DNA of 64,000 nucleotides from Scalesia atractyloides (GCA_947069175.1 CAMTDV010000023.1:85384391-85448390); one strand, 5' to 3'. Counted from the first letter of the stretch, positions 33,895-47,109 are shown. A program made the numbers and translations. The notes: a model not told the origin generated them from the letters alone.

Positions 33895-35562
33895 TAGTTA
33901 AAAGTTCATATACACACGAGGCTGCAATGGTTTTTTTTTTTTTAAAAAAAGCAAACACTTGTTTAGAAAAAATGTTAAATATAGGAAGTTCATCTAATAA
34001 TTTTTTTAATAATTCATATATTATTAAATGTTATGCTTCTTTTATATGCATATATATATATATATTATATGTGTAAAATGATCAAATTAATCACTTCATT
34101 TTTTTCTAAATTATATTTATAACATGTTCAAATTTCTTAATATTAAAAAATGAAGAGTTTCATTATATAATATAATAATAAATGCACTCAATAAATAACC
34201 TAATATTCGATGACTACTCACCGCTTGAGGGAAGAGGAGAAATATGAGATATCTGGTGGGTCCTTTCTATTTCAACCAATCTTAGTTTTTTTCTTTTCTT
34301 TTTCATTTTTTTAAGAAAAATTATTTGGGTGAATCACTCTTATGTTTTTTGAGCAAGAGAGGGAGTTAGAGAGGAAAATTGACATGACAATTGGATAGAA
34401 AGAAAATTTACCTAATCTCATGAAAGGACCATCCCTCTCACCCTAACAGATGAGGCTTTATATTTATAATTGTATGCATAAATAAATCACTGAGTTTGTA
34501 ATATGATTAGACCAATACATAAGTTTAGACGTTATAATTATATAAACTAGATTTGATGCCCCGCATTGCAGGGTCGTTTTTTTAACATGATTTGAGTGTA
34601 TTGATTTTTTTATAATTGTTTATCGATCAAAAGTAGACCAACTGGAAATTTTTTATAAAAATAAGCACAAGAAACGTATTATATTTTACATGACTTATTT
34701 TTGAAATAATATGTCAAAATCTAAACAACTTAAATTTATATCAACACGTACATAAATGTCAAAACATTCACTAACACCAAATGTCTATTAAATAAGTATA
34801 AAAACGTATTATTTATGACATGACTCATGAAACGTAAAATATTAGATACTTTAAAAAATATTATGTTGAAACGTAAACAAATTTGAATTTATATCGGCAT
34901 GTATATAAAAATAAAGATGTAAAACTCTAGATGGTCAAATAACATTTTACAAAGTTTTAAAAAGTTAAAGAGGATGTAAGTATCAATGTTAAAATTTAAG
35001 AAAAAATCAATTAAAAAAATTGAAAAACTATAGCTAAATTGTCAACCAATTATATATATATATAATAATAAATATATAACTACGTTACTATATTACATAT
35101 AATAATTTATTTGTGTAGGGCCTCGGCCGGGTGCCTGGATTATATTGGAAACTATATTACTTTATATATTTACTTGCAATATTTTTAACTTTTAAGTAAT
35201 TTTTAATAGTAAATTTGGATGATTGACAGATCATTGTAGTATTATTGTATCATAAGCAAAAACATCTGATCGTATCTATTTCCACTAGACAATAATGCAT
35301 ATACACCTATTCAATCTTCATGTGGCGATTTGAATCATACGAGAAACACTAGACTAATTAAGAAACTTAACAAGCATTCTAGACCACATTTTTCTTAATA
35401 AAATATGCAAATATTTTTTTTTTGTTTTGAAAATACAGAGCTTATTCTGTAAGTTTTTTTTAATACACACATGTGCTTAATGTCAATAATTTAACTATAC
35501 GTATATATGTATCTAAACTTGAAACATAGGTATTATACATCTATATTTGAAGGGAAGGAATT
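33895..35562. other. AT-rich intergenic DNA with one Helitron-like end
   Basis: No gene. On the minus strand CTAG (complement of 34547-34550) follows a short imperfect GC-rich hairpin (34558-34576, CCCCGCATTGCAGGG core) and is followed by T, a Helitron-type 3' end. Tracts at 34200-34470 have G/A-rich and complementary T/C-rich parts and may be another degraded MITE. A frame at 33852-34076 spans the MITE end and is chance. Confidence 0.45.
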
Positions 35563-36690
35563 AGATTTAGCTTTAGGCTTTAGGGTTTATTTTTAGGGTT
35601 TAGGGCTAGAGTATAATTTTAGTGTTTAATATTAGTATTTAAGGTTCAGCTTTAGGTTTTAGGTTTAGTTTATGGTTTAGGGTTCAGGGTTTAGACTATG
35701 GGGTGTGGAGGGGCTTGGGTTGAATGCATTGCTCGACACGTGGCGGATGTGGACTCCACCAGTCCATACCAAAAAAAATGGGGTGAAAGCGGCGTGGGCA
35801 GACCGGCGCGGGTGCCATGTGGTTTTTTTATATGGTTGACATTTATATAATAAAACACAACTTATATTAATTTTAAAAAATTACATAAAATCCTAAAAAA
35901 ATAAAAAAAAACCCTACTTATTAAATGCTAAAAAATTAAAAAAGCTTATTTATTAAATCCTAAAAAATAAAAAAAAACTACTTATTAAATCCTAAGAAAA
36001 AGAAAAAAAAATAGAAAGTACGGTAAATATTAAAGTCGGGAACCCACTTAAAATCTGTATTCTCATCGTGCCTATACTCGATCTTCACGATCTCAACTCG
36101 AACGTCGTGGATCAAGTCGCGCGCAAGGACACGGTCGAAGCAAACTTTAAACCGATCCAACTTCGGTCTGAGCTCATGCCATTTGTCTTAACACGCGTTT
36201 AAGTTGTGACGCGCGTTCCCGACGTGTTGTTGGTATTGTTGAACGCTCGTCCCCAATACGCGGTTTGACCGTGTTTTAGGGTTCATTGTGCGTTAACAAT
36301 CGATGTCACTAGTGCTATTTCCTTCTCTTCGGTCCAATGCACGATTTTCGTTTTTTTGGTGTCAGTTTGGTTGAATTTATGTAATTTGTGTTTGGTATTG
36401 GTTGAAGAAGAATGAGAAAAAATGTAATTTTGGTTGGGTATTTATAGGTAAAAAATGAAATTTTAAAAAATTTGATTTACATACCATAACCGCCATCCCC
36501 AACGGCTACCCCAAACGACTACATCCAACCAACCAAGTTACCTTCCTCTCTCCCAAGCCAGGCTCAATACCCAGGCCAACCAAAGCCCCACCCCCTACAG
36601 TCTTATATTTTAGTTTTTAGGTTTTAGAATATAGTTTAGTCTTGGGTTTAGGTTTTAGGGTTTAGAGTATCTAGTTAGGGTTCGACGAGC
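35563..36690. repeat. Degenerate telomere-like tract interrupted by a transposon
   Basis: 35563-35693 and 36603-36690 consist of variants of TTTAGGG (TTTAGGGTTT, GGTTTAGGGTTCAGGGTTTA, GGTTTTAGGGTTTAGAG). The element at 35694-36602 with TTA duplications splits them. They were one tract before the insertion. Confidence 0.75.
35694..36602 (-). mobile_element. PIF/Harbinger-like element (909 bp)
   Basis: Flanked by TTA at 35691-35693 and 36603-36605. The left end GACTATGGGGTGTGG pairs with the complement of the right end, GACTGTAGGGGGTGG. The interior matches the element upstream of VIN3-LIKE (12503-13314), including a minus-strand relic at 35978-36160 ending IEYRHDENTDFKWVPDFNIY. In the 12.7-kb copy this frame is much longer, so this copy is the more decayed. 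No DDE transposase. Confidence 0.85.
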
Positions 36691-37976
36691 CGATTCCAAT
36701 GCCGCTAGAATGAGCTCAATCGGAGTTTGTTTGAGTCAATTTACTACACAGGTTATATATGTTTTATAATATACATGTATGTATAGTTTAAAAATTAATT
36801 ATATACGTATATGTATAATTCAAAATTGATAATATACGTATACATGCATACTAGAAAACTTTTAAAATATGCAATTAAAAGTAAAATAAAATGTGGTTTG
36901 AAATTACGTAACTTTTTCAAAGGAAATGCTTGATATCATTACCCTTCACGTGGGTATTTTGTTTTTCTTTAATGTTCTATTGCATATTGATTCGAATAAT
37001 ATAAGTCAACAGAGAACAAATGTAACGATTATATTAATATTAGCTTCTCTGAACTATGTAATGATTATTAATTTTTGATGCTAACCTACTTTCGTCACAG
37101 TATATTAGTATATGAAAACATGTTTTTTTAATAATTTTAGTGTCATTAATATTAGTTTAGTATAATAAGATTTATTTAATATCAAATGAGAAATTAAAAC
37201 AAAAATTGACTCGAGTTAGGAGATGTAAAGTACATGCTTAAGGTAGATTATTCTGATTTTAAGCATCATGAAACCTCGATTGTTATAATGGGCGGAGCCC
37301 TAATATACCAAGGCTATGTTGGGGTTTGGTGGTAAGCTAGCTTCGGACCTAGATGCACAAGTAATAACAAATGACAATGTTCCTAATAAGGTTTTGTTAT
37401 AATGGGTCACACAACAAAAGGTTTTGCCGGGAGAGCGAAATCTTCCTTATAAGAGGGGTGGATACCTTCTCTACCAGGATGTGTTTTGTCAGGTTGATGT
37501 CACTGGGATCCATAAGAATAGGGGGGGATGTAAGTCTCGTATCGGTTAAGGGTGAGAGCGAAGCTTTCATTATAAGGTGGGTAGAAGGTGGAAACCTAGT
37601 CTACCAGGACACCTCTTACCTAGGAGAGAAACTCTTCGGATGAAAACAAAATCGTAAGTTCTTAGATGAGCAAACCATCAGGAGGGAAGTTGGATAGTCA
37701 ACTGACACGGTCTACTTAGGTTGTTATATTTCATATAAGTCTTTCGTGCGAATACATTATCATTTGAAAGCTATTTTTCATGTGGGCAGGGTTTTCCCTC
37801 ACCATAAAAACATTTCGCTAAACTATACATGTATATCTACTTTTCGTATTCATTCATTTCATGTAACTTTACGTGCAAAAACTAATAAGTGAAAATTAGG
37901 CTCATCGCATGAAAACTAGAACTATTCGTGCGAAATTTTCAAATGAAGACATGCCTTCTCTCACGATAACCGTAAA
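36691..37976. other. Intergenic DNA, one unrecognised short frame
   Basis: The segment 37290-37660 is less AT-rich, with internal similarity (CGGGAGAGCGAAATCTTCCT near 37428 and GGTGAGAGCGAAGCTTTCAT near 37550, both followed by TATAAG and later TCTACCAGGA). A 90-codon frame at 37371-37643 crosses it. The internal duplication suggests repeat-derived sequence rather than a gene; no domain is recognisable. Confidence 0.4.
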
Positions 37977-38130
37977 TGTAACACCCCAACTGATGGCGAA
38001 ATAAGAAATAATAGGTCCTATATGAATCACCAAGCTTGTAGAGTCTCAAACTGCATTTCCTGTATCATGTATACAAATAAAGAGTCAACTAAAAAGTTGG
38101 TGAGTAAACATAGGTTTATAGTACGTATAA
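37977..38130 (-). repeat. Fragment of an LTR related to elements 1 and 2
   Basis: Begins TGTAACACCCCAACTGATGG, has CCTGTATCATGTATACAAAT, then AAAAAGTTGGTGAGTAAAC. The same order (TGTCACACCCC, CCTGTATCATGTGTAAAA, AAAGTTGGCGAGTGAATC) opens the LTRs of both gag-only elements. It is therefore a diverged LTR end of the same broad family. No matching distal end or second LTR was found nearby. Confidence 0.6.
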
Positions 38131-38577
38131 TATGAATAAAAGTAGCGAATCATAAGTCCAGGATATCATTTAAGCATATATGAATAAACTAATTTGCAAT
38201 GATCAGACCTACTTGACAAGAATCAAAACAACTGAATAAAATCGGTTTCGAAACCCAAATGCCTTCTATAAGGTCAAATTTGGGTGGATGCCAATCCAAT
38301 AACTCTATTATCTACTTCCTTAGACATAGTTCATTAATGATTAAAGCGAGAACCAAATGATAGATTAAAACTCACAACAAATAAGTTTAACATATAGCAT
38401 AACTAACACATAGACATATAGTGAATTCAGATGATTTTAATTAAAAAAAATTATTATGTACTTTTTCCGCTAATAAAATAGTTATTTATCTAATTAGATA
38501 TGAAACGCCAAGATTCCACAAACGCAAAACACTAAGAGTTAGTTAAATTGTATTTTGCCTTCTTTATCTAAAACACC

Positions 38578-39720
38578 ATAACATTATTTTTCCTTACAAA
38601 GGTTAATTAGTAGTATTTTGCCTTCTTTATCTAAAACGCCATTCGTACAAAAACGCTAAACTTGATGATGGGATACCTTTCAGCTTTAACAGTTAACAAA
38701 AAGTAACTACAAACAGTAACTGAAACGACGGAAACTTTATTACTAACATTTATTATAATAACTTCCCACCTAAACTACGCGTCAAAAACATCTTATATAA
38801 ACATTTCAGGACCTTCCATTATCACACTAAAAACATCTATATAAACAACGCCATATTTTACCGAATACCATCCATATTATAACGCCAAAAAGTTCAAAAA
38901 CCACAGATGGCCAACATTGTTTCTTGGAGATTTAGTTTTGTTCTCAATAAAGTTTCAGTAAATGAGTTTGACAACATTCTTAAAGTGAAGATTAACTCAA
39001 TAACATTTTGCTGAATAAGATTGACAAACTTTTCAAGAACAAGAGACTGATGACAATGGAGATTTGGATGAGAAGAAGAGACCGATAACAGTGAAGAGTG
39101 GGATGAAGAAAAGACTGATGCCCACAAAAAAAAACGCCAAATCTTACTGAATGGTCAGCTTCGTCTAGAGCCGGGCATCCAACCATGTAGGAGTTGGCAT
39201 CTATCTAAGGAATTCAAAAGTTTCAGGGATAAAATCTTCAAGAAGAAGAGACTAATGATAGTGAAGATTGTGTGTGTTCGATCTTCTATGGTTTGTTATG
39301 TACCTTCAAAATCACATGTTATGCACAAAAAGTGATCTATGTTTGAAAACGCGATAACATTATTTTGCCTTACAAAAGGTTAATATGCTTTATTTTTTCA
39401 TCTTCATTTAAAACGCCATTCAAACAAAACGCCAACTTAATGATGGGACATCTTACAACTTTTACAAATAAAGCTGAACAAACACTAACTACAAACAACA
39501 ACTTAAACGATGGAAACTTTACTACTAATCTTTATGATCATAAATCCCCGCCTAAACTACGCGCTAAAAACGTTTATGCTCTATAAACAAACACTATCAT
39601 TTACTAAATACCATTCAATCTAAAACGCAAGAAAGTTCAAAAACCACACATGGCAAACGTTGTTTATTGGAATCAGTTTTGTTCTCAATAAAGTTTCACT
39701 CATATGTGTTGGACAAAAAT
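38578..39720. repeat. Two dispersed copies of a ~370-bp AACGCCAT-rich repeat
   Basis: Copy 1 (about 38578-38965) and copy 2 (about 39353-39715) share AAAACGCCATTC, TTGATGATGGGAT or a variant, AACTACAAACA, GGAAACTTTA, CCTAAACTACGCG and TTTTGTTCTCAATAAAGTTTC. Between them lies a unique segment. Frames at 38894-39127 and 39365-39586 fall in the repeat and are not conserved as protein. Confidence 0.75.
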
Positions 39721-39779
39721 CTTAAGTGAGGATTTTATTCATTTCATTGAGCAAAATCTAATTGAGTTTATCCTCACTT

Positions 39780-40125
39780 AATTTATTTACTAAAAAGTGT
39801 TCTTTTACTTTGGCGTTTAAAACGCCATTTTCAAAAATTACTATGAAAAAACGCCATTGAAACAAACATAAAGAACAAAACGCCATATTTGTTGCATATA
39901 ATGCGATTTATTTAGGAGGACCTGAACAATGACAATCCTGCCCATGCACATTTATTTACTGAAAAATGTTCTGTTGCTTTAGCGTTTAAAACGCCATTTT
40001 CAAAAATTATTATGAAAAACGCTATTGAAACAAACATAAAGAACAAAATGCCATATCCGTTGCATATAACACGACTTATTTAATGGGACATGAACGATGA
40101 CAATCCTGCCCATGCTTATCATTTA
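39780..40125. repeat. Two tandem ~172-bp units, AACGCCAT-rich
   Basis: Units start TTTATTTACTAAAAAGTGTTC (about 39782) and TTTATTTACTGAAAAATGTT (about 39951). Both contain GCGTTTAAAACGCCATTTTC and end GACAATCCTGCCCATGC. They share the AACGCCAT word with the larger repeat just upstream, so the whole 38.5-40.1 kb block is probably one element type. Confidence 0.8.
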
Positions 40126-41846
40126 GCACCCCTGCCACGTGTTCGACCAGGATTCGTTCTCATCATTTTCACACTTCCAACCCTTTTCTCCTGATCCCGT
40201 TTCTCTCTCTCTTATATATATATATATACATATACTAATAACAAACATACAAAAACAAAGGCCAACGTATTAACAATAAACAAGGGTTCCAAATAAACAA
40301 CAAATGCAAACTTAACGACGTTCAAGATGAGCAACGTGTATACGGTTTAGTAGAGACCTAAGTGTCTAACGAGTTAAACACTTGTAGGTTGCACCGCGTG
40401 TTTGGAATACCCATTGCTAGCACATTTATACGGACAAAAAACTGTGAGTTCGTGTCCCCCTTTTCTTTTAAATGCTTTTTAGTTTTACAACTATCGTGGG
40501 GAAATACATGTTACGATGGTATGGTTAAACTAAGGAATGAAACACCTAGATCATGTACGAATAGGGTTGAACTTAAGCACAAGTATTCATTTAGACCGAG
40601 GAACGAAAGGGGTAGATCTATTGGGTACTGGCGAGCCCCACTCATGGGTCTGTGTGGCCGCATGTAGTGCTTTTATGTCCTAGTCGAGGTTAATCGACAC
40701 TAAATTGTTAAGGGTTGAGTGCTTGCTATGTCGGCACACATATTAATGTCCTTGCAAAACATTAATGATCAACGATTTTATAAACGCTTTACATACCACA
40801 CTTTTACATACCGGTTTTCAATACAAAAACTTTCATTTGTTTTGAAGATTCATTTGATACGAACTTAAACACTTGAATTCACTAACATTATGTTGACTTT
40901 TCAAACTTAAATGTATTCCAGACAACTAATGGATCCTTGCACTTCATGAGACAAGAACGAGCATGTCAAGAAAGCGATGTCATCCTTTTGGAGGATTTGG
41001 TTCACATCTCCAGCCCTTGTGTGAAAGATGGAATGCAAAACTTTGACCTGTTAAAACTTTATTTTGTACAAGTCTTTTTCTAAAACAATATAACTTGTGA
41101 CGTCTTTTGAGAACAACTTACGACTTGTAAACTATTTCTCAAGATAGAACCTAACAGCTGAACACTCTCTGGCGTAACAAAGGATTGCAGGTGTGAACGT
41201 AGAAGACAAAACTTAAAATGTGGGGTTATAAACTCCGATTTTATACTACTACTATACAAGCTGAATTAAGAATTAACAACTCATTATTACACAAACGGGG
41301 CGATGGTCCATTAATAAAAGCAAAGTCTTTAAACACCTGAGTTTAAGAGAGGATATCTTGAGTTCAAGTCTCATAGACAACAACGATTAAAAGTAACTGA
41401 CCGTTTAAAAAAACCCATTTATTATATATTTTTGAAATCTATAAAAATACTTTATTTCTACAAAGCAAAATATTTCTAAGAAAATTCCCTATGGTGATAT
41501 TTTAAAGATGTAAATTGTTAATAATTGTATGGTATTAAGTATTCAAGTAAGTCTAATAATCTATAACTTATAATATATAATTTTAAGCTACATCACTTTC
41601 GCTTAAGCCATTAAATGTCACGTGTCATTATTATGTTTCTTATTAGTTTACTTTAGGCGGGAAAACACAAAAGTTTTGATAAAGTAGTTAGACTTTCCTT
41701 TTTTGCATATCGTTTCCTATTGAATGTGGTTGCAAATCACATATCTTAATAAATATACTTAATAAATACAATAACCTTTTAAAATATAATCTATAATTAT
41801 AACTAATATAATCAGACTTGTAAAAATTATCATATATATATATATA
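40126..41846. other. Intergenic DNA, possible retroelement remnant
   Basis: The segment 40340-41045 is less AT-rich. It has a 101-codon frame at 40362-40667 with no known domain and two related words, AAGGAATGAAACACCTAGATC (about 40533) and GAGGAACGAAAGGGGTAGATC (about 40600). It resembles leader or LTR debris known from Asteraceae intergenic DNA, but no boundaries were found. The rest, 41050-41840, is AT-rich without features. Confidence 0.35.
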
Positions 41847-42636
41847 GGGTAGGGTTCTAGAGTGAACACTAGGTTGAGAATGAACTGTGTGAACTAATCT
41901 GAGCCATTGGATTATATAATCTAGAGATTCTTAAACAATGGCAAGATTGTAATTATAATGTTATAATTTCCCTTTAAATTAATTGACAGAAGGATATTTG
42001 TGTCTTTTGTAAATTGCATTTATTAAACAATATAATCAAAATCCTAAAATCTTGCTAGTTTCTGTATATACAAGATACACAGATGTTAGTGTATACACAT
42101 GTGTACAGTTTCGATAGTATCAGTTTATACAAGATACACAAATGTTAGTGTATACACATGTGTACAGTCTTGCTAACTATCCATTTATACAAGATACACC
42201 ACTGTTAGTTTATACACATGTGTACAGTCTCGTGAACTATCAGTTTATGCAAGATACACAGTTGTTAGTTTATACAGATGTGTACATAGTTTTGATACAT
42301 CTGTATATTTTGTAGTCCACGACCTAGTTCCGTTAGGAATTTCATATACGGTTTGAATCCGGGAGGGACAGTTGGTGTCCAGTACCTAGTTCCGTTAGGA
42401 GTTTCATATAAGTTATTAGCAACTGATTCTACACGAGTTTAAAATAATGGAGAAGTAATTAAAAATGTGTGAGGTGGGAAGAGAGAGAAAATTAATAGAT
42501 GAGAAAATTAAGGGATTTTAATTAAGAGAGAGAGAACTAATGTCAATCTTACCCTTTTAATATAAAAAATAATCAATGGTCAAGATTAGTTCACTCAGTT
42601 CATTTTCAAAAAGTTGTTCACAAATGATCATAATCC
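41847..42636. mobile_element. TA-flanked TIR element with internal minisatellite (790 bp)
   Basis: TA repeats flank both ends. The arms contain GAATGAACTGTGTGAACTAA (left, about 41878) and, on the complement of the right arm, AAATGAACTGAGTGAACTAA, followed by TCTGAGCCATTGGATTAT and TCTTGACCATTGATTATT respectively. The extreme ends (GGGTAGGGTTCTAGAGTG and, complemented, GGATTATGATCATTTGTG) are less alike. The centre is a minisatellite. No coding sequence. Confidence 0.8.
42064..42300. repeat. Minisatellite, 4 units of ~60 bp
   Basis: Each unit has TATACAAGATACAC, then GTTAGT, then TATACACATGTGTACAGT; the last part is a near-palindrome around ACATGT. The units differ mainly in the 15-bp linker. 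Located in the centre of the TA-flanked TIR element. Confidence 0.88.
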
Positions 42637-42660
42637 TATATATATATATATATATATTAC

Positions 42661-43817
42661 GAAATCAATATAGTTTAAATTGCCTTTTTGGTTTAAATAA
42701 ATTAATATAATAATTATTACCTTTTGTGTATTGTTATTGTTATTTTTTAATGATATCATCATTTCCATATTGAAAATGTTTGTATATCTTATAAATATAA
42801 AACAATTTGATGTTTAGCAAATGATTATTAATAAAAGTCAAACACAATCACTATCAACGGTTGGATTGTACTAAAAGAATCGGTTTTTGCTCATGACAAT
42901 TGTACGTGATACTATAAAAAATAAAAAGAAGACATAAAGTCAAGTTACTAATATTAGATAAAGATGAAAAATGTTACAAATAAGACGATAAATATGGTAT
43001 ATAAGGAAATATTAGAGATTTATATATTGCTTATATGTTTGTTACTTACCAATGAGTTTGGTGACCCACTGACAAAGATAAAAGCTTTTAAGTACACTTA
43101 GACCTCCCGTAGGGAGGGGGTGTTTGGCGTTTTTCCTCAAAAAAGACCCAAATACCCCCTAACCCGCCCTTTGGGTGTTTTTTTTTTCAATTTTTGGTCC
43201 CAGACATTCTTAAATCCACGCCTTCCTTCAATTTTTTTGGGCAATAACCACACACCTTTCCAATCTTTGGCCAATAGCCTTTTTTGTATGGTTTTTATTT
43301 TTATTTAATTCTATTAGAATATAATGCCCCACAAGATTTCAAGCCCCACCACACCCCTTTAACATAATACCCCACAATGCCCCATTACTGACTGGACTGC
43401 CACATGGCGCAAAACGCCCAAGGGTGAGGGCAATATTTGTGTCTTCCACTACACATGATTTTAGATTTGAAGGCCTTAAATTCAAGACTTCAAGTCCCAC
43501 ATACAACAGAAATAACAAAAAACAGAAAAAACTTTTATATTGTAATTTAACTTTTTCACCATATTTAATGCATCATTTTGTTTTATTAAAAAGATGAATT
43601 ATATTTTATATGATTTAATGCAAAACATATTATATAAAACAACTTGTGATTTTTTCGGGTTTCTTTGTTAATGAAAAGGAACTTTGTGCTAAAGAGTAGG
43701 GGGTGTTAAAATATGTTAATAATCATAATACGGGAACCAATTGTGAGTATAGTAGCATCTACATTTATATGTAATTTACCAAATCAATGAATTTATAAGA
43801 AGTATTTTCTTTATACA
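42661..43817. other. Intergenic DNA, possible degraded MITE, no gene
   Basis: The segment 43100-43440 starts near AGGGAGGGGGTGTTTGGCG and ends near CGCCCAAGGGTGAGGGCAA, weakly inverted G-rich ends reminiscent of the PIF-like MITEs in this window. No target duplication could be fixed. The remainder is AT-rich. Confidence 0.35.
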
Positions 43818-43847
43818 GCCCGTGTAACACACATGATTTTAAACTAG
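43818..43847 (+). mobile_element. Helitron-like 3' terminus
   Basis: GCCCGTGTAACACAC (a stem-loop with one side eroded) is followed by CATGATTTTAAA and then CTAG at 43844-43847, with T next. This fits a Helitron 3' end on the plus strand. The 5' end was not located. Confidence 0.4.
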
Positions 43848-46800
43848 TAAGTTATATATATATATATATGACTTTTTTCTTTACCATGACGAATCGAATT
43901 GATACCATAAAAAGCATCATAGGTATTGGTATTCGTTTTTATGCTTTTCTCGGCGTTCTTTTTGGTTTTCTGACAAACCGATTCGATTCTGACCAAATAA
44001 CATCGGTACCGATAAAACCGTTGCTAGTTGTTATTATTCATAACCAATATAGGTTTAGTCAAAGAAGAAGATGTATTCGCTTATGTATTTCTTTTTGTTT
44101 CTTTCGATTTCTATATCGAGTGGGAATATCATACCAATTTCATCATAAATGGAATCGATATCCATCGAAAACTTGTCGCGAAGCACGGGAAAACCACTAG
44201 TGAAAATTAAATTAACCATTAACGTGAGATGTTAGAAAAATCACATTATTATCACATATGTCTGACGAGAAGTTAGAAAGATGACATTATTATCATATTT
44301 GTCTGATTTTCATATATGTAAATGCATATCAATTGTCTAATTGTGATGTGTGCACCTTATTCAACTAATTGATATTGTCACCGTTTATAAATAACAAAAC
44401 AACTGAAAAGAGGCAACACACAAAATAAATAAATAAATAAATAAATAAATAAAGATAAACTGAATATCACACATATCTAACATGTGATAACTTTATAACT
44501 TGAACAAATATCTACTTAAAAAATCACAAGAACCCCGGACTGACATGCCAAACTATACGATCATCCAAATTTGTCGCATTCATAAAAACACTTAGTCCAA
44601 GAGACATTTATTTACCAAAATTATTTCGAACACTAAACTATGTTGGTGTCACTGTTAGGAGGAAAGGGAAGTAACATCAAACTACTCCGATTTCCTCCAA
44701 TCTTCGAGTACCGTCTGGCTCTCTTCATTCGCTACTTTAAAACATCTTATTTGATGGTAAGATTACCTTGAAACCTTTTTTTAATTTAAAAACACACAGA
44801 TAAATTTTAAATTTATACATGATTAAAAATAAAACTAATACATCAATAATAAATTAAACATTCAAACACACAAATAAAGTAATACATAACTAAATAAAAT
44901 TAATACATAAATAATGAACACACAATGACATAAATTAAACATTACACAATTATATAAATAATAAATTAAACATTTAAATACACACTGACATAAACTAATA
45001 ACCAAAGAGAGAATCAAGCAATGAGGACACAATCAATATCTAGTCCATCAAACCTCTCATCATTTAAACATGCGCTTACGATTACGAAGATTTTGATATG
45101 CTGAGAACTCTTATAAGAGAGTAAAAAAGGTGTGAGGTTAAAAAACGTGTAAATTAAAACAGCCATATATTGGGCTAGGTGCTGAGTTGCAAGAAGCACA
45201 AACAAACCACCTACCCATGATTGGACTCGTCGAGCCGAATCATGTGGTAACCTCATGAAAACAGGTTTTTAAGGTTGACAGATCAAACTCGCTCATTTAG
45301 AGATATGATTCCGTTATTAAAGACTTTCCCTTCGTTGCATAACTGTATATCTCTTGAATGTTATCATTTACATCTGTGCTTATTGTTAACGGTGGCATCG
45401 ACATTTCTTGAGAGATGATTGCAATAATAGGGTCAGTTAAAAGCCTATGGTAAAAAATAGTTAGAATTTGGTATGAAAACGGTTTAGATTATAGAGTTAC
45501 TTATATTTTAGAAATTGGTAGGAAAATTGGTTAGATTTAGTTGACATTCTTTATCCATTTGGTGTAAGAACGGTCATAAAGCCTTCACCACAGCGTCGAT
45601 ACACCCACACAAGGGGTTCAAAAAATTGGTTGCGCGCCGCGGATAGAAGGGGCGTGGTGTTCTCCGCACTGCCCAATGAGGCCACCTCAGCCCTGCTCCC
45701 ATGCGACGTGAATATACCCTGATATACTTGCAAGTACTTGGTGTTTAAGGTTGGAAATTTGGTGAATAGATATTAATATATTTATAATTTAATGAAATTA
45801 TAAATATAATTAGAATCTTCGTGCGGTGAACAAAATAGAAACTCTTGAGTAGAGCTTCTTGAAGACATTTAGTTAGTTTTATTAGAGTTTTTAAGTCTCT
45901 AATTAAGTAACTAACTAAATGAAACCTTTCAGTAATCCTTAACTCTTGTACAATTAGTAGGCTATGTACTTCTTTTTATGACTATTAGAATATTGTATTG
46001 CTTGATACATAAATATACTAGAAAGAGGATGAACACTTGAAGACCAACTAGAGAGAGGAATACTCTCTACTTGTTTTCCACCACCATCACATCCTTATTT
46101 GTTCCACAAGTTCAAACACTATAATTACCCGGTGTAACCTTGGGCGCGTGAGCCATCTTCGGCTGTTGTACTCTGGGAAACAGTCGCGTCGTCTTTAGTA
46201 GAGGCGCGAAATCTGTTTTAAGTAAAGCGTGTTGAACACGTGCCTCAACCAAAATCATCAACGTTTTAGGTGCTCTTTGTTGCAGTCAAGGAGTATTTTA
46301 AAGACTTAAGATAATGAATACTCGAGTCTAGGATGCTATCAAGTGCGCATGAAGGACCCAACATAAATGCGGCTTGAATCAAGATTGGTATATATTATTA
46401 TATTTTATATTCTTTTTATTTAGTTATTGCAACCGGGTACCATGATATTTCCAACGAATAACGAAAGTCTAGTTATTATATATTTTGTAATTATATTTTA
46501 AGTGAACCCAGTTCCTACATTTAATTTGTTAGTCAATCCGGTCATCTCATCACCTCTTGTATCAATAAGAGTATATTTATTTTTAAAGAATTCAAGATTT
46601 AAACTAATATTTTGGTTTATACATCACTAGTGTTAAATGAGAACTCTAAAAATTACTCTTTTAGAACGGTAAATTTACATGCCCACTAAATCTACTTTTA
46701 AATATTACACTAACGTCTCATCTAAGACGAGAACCCACACCACTTGGAGCCATAGGCTACAAGCCCTGATAGTCTAAATTTTAAAACTATGAGCACAGCT

Positions 46801-47109
46801 TATAAACTTTGATATTTAATAAAAGCTCAAGAAGTATGCTTTTCAACGAATATGATCAAAGTTTTTGTAAACCGGAACCATAAAACTGCAATTAGTAATA
46901 TGCAGTTATACTTCCAACAATGGACTTGAAACCAAAACAATAATAGTTGTTGGAACAAAATCTTTGACGACCAAATTGTAGTGGAAATATGGTGCATAAT
47001 TTGTTGGTACATAAATTATTTGCTGATGTGCACCAAGTATGGAGGTGAAGATTACAGCTGGGTTCGCAGTTAGCATGGATTATACATGTGTATATGGTAT
47101 GGCGAATTA
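43848..47109. other. Intergenic DNA, no gene recognised
   Basis: Contains a fragment at 43885-44000 like the GGTATTCGTTTTTATG repeat at 4.45 kb, an (AAAT)n microsatellite near 44430-44458, and a less AT-rich stretch at 46080-46340 that could be an LTR or leader remnant. The frames at 45014-45256 and 45551-45733 (minus) show no family features. Nothing here supports a host gene. Confidence 0.4.

Noticed and set aside
37371..37643. 90-codon frame as a host gene
   Set aside because: Spans an internal duplication (GAGAGCGAA...TCTACCAGGA twice) with no domain; more likely repeat-derived.
40362..40667. 101-codon frame as a host gene
   Set aside because: Composition and internal repeat words resemble retroelement leader debris; no domain or splice structure.
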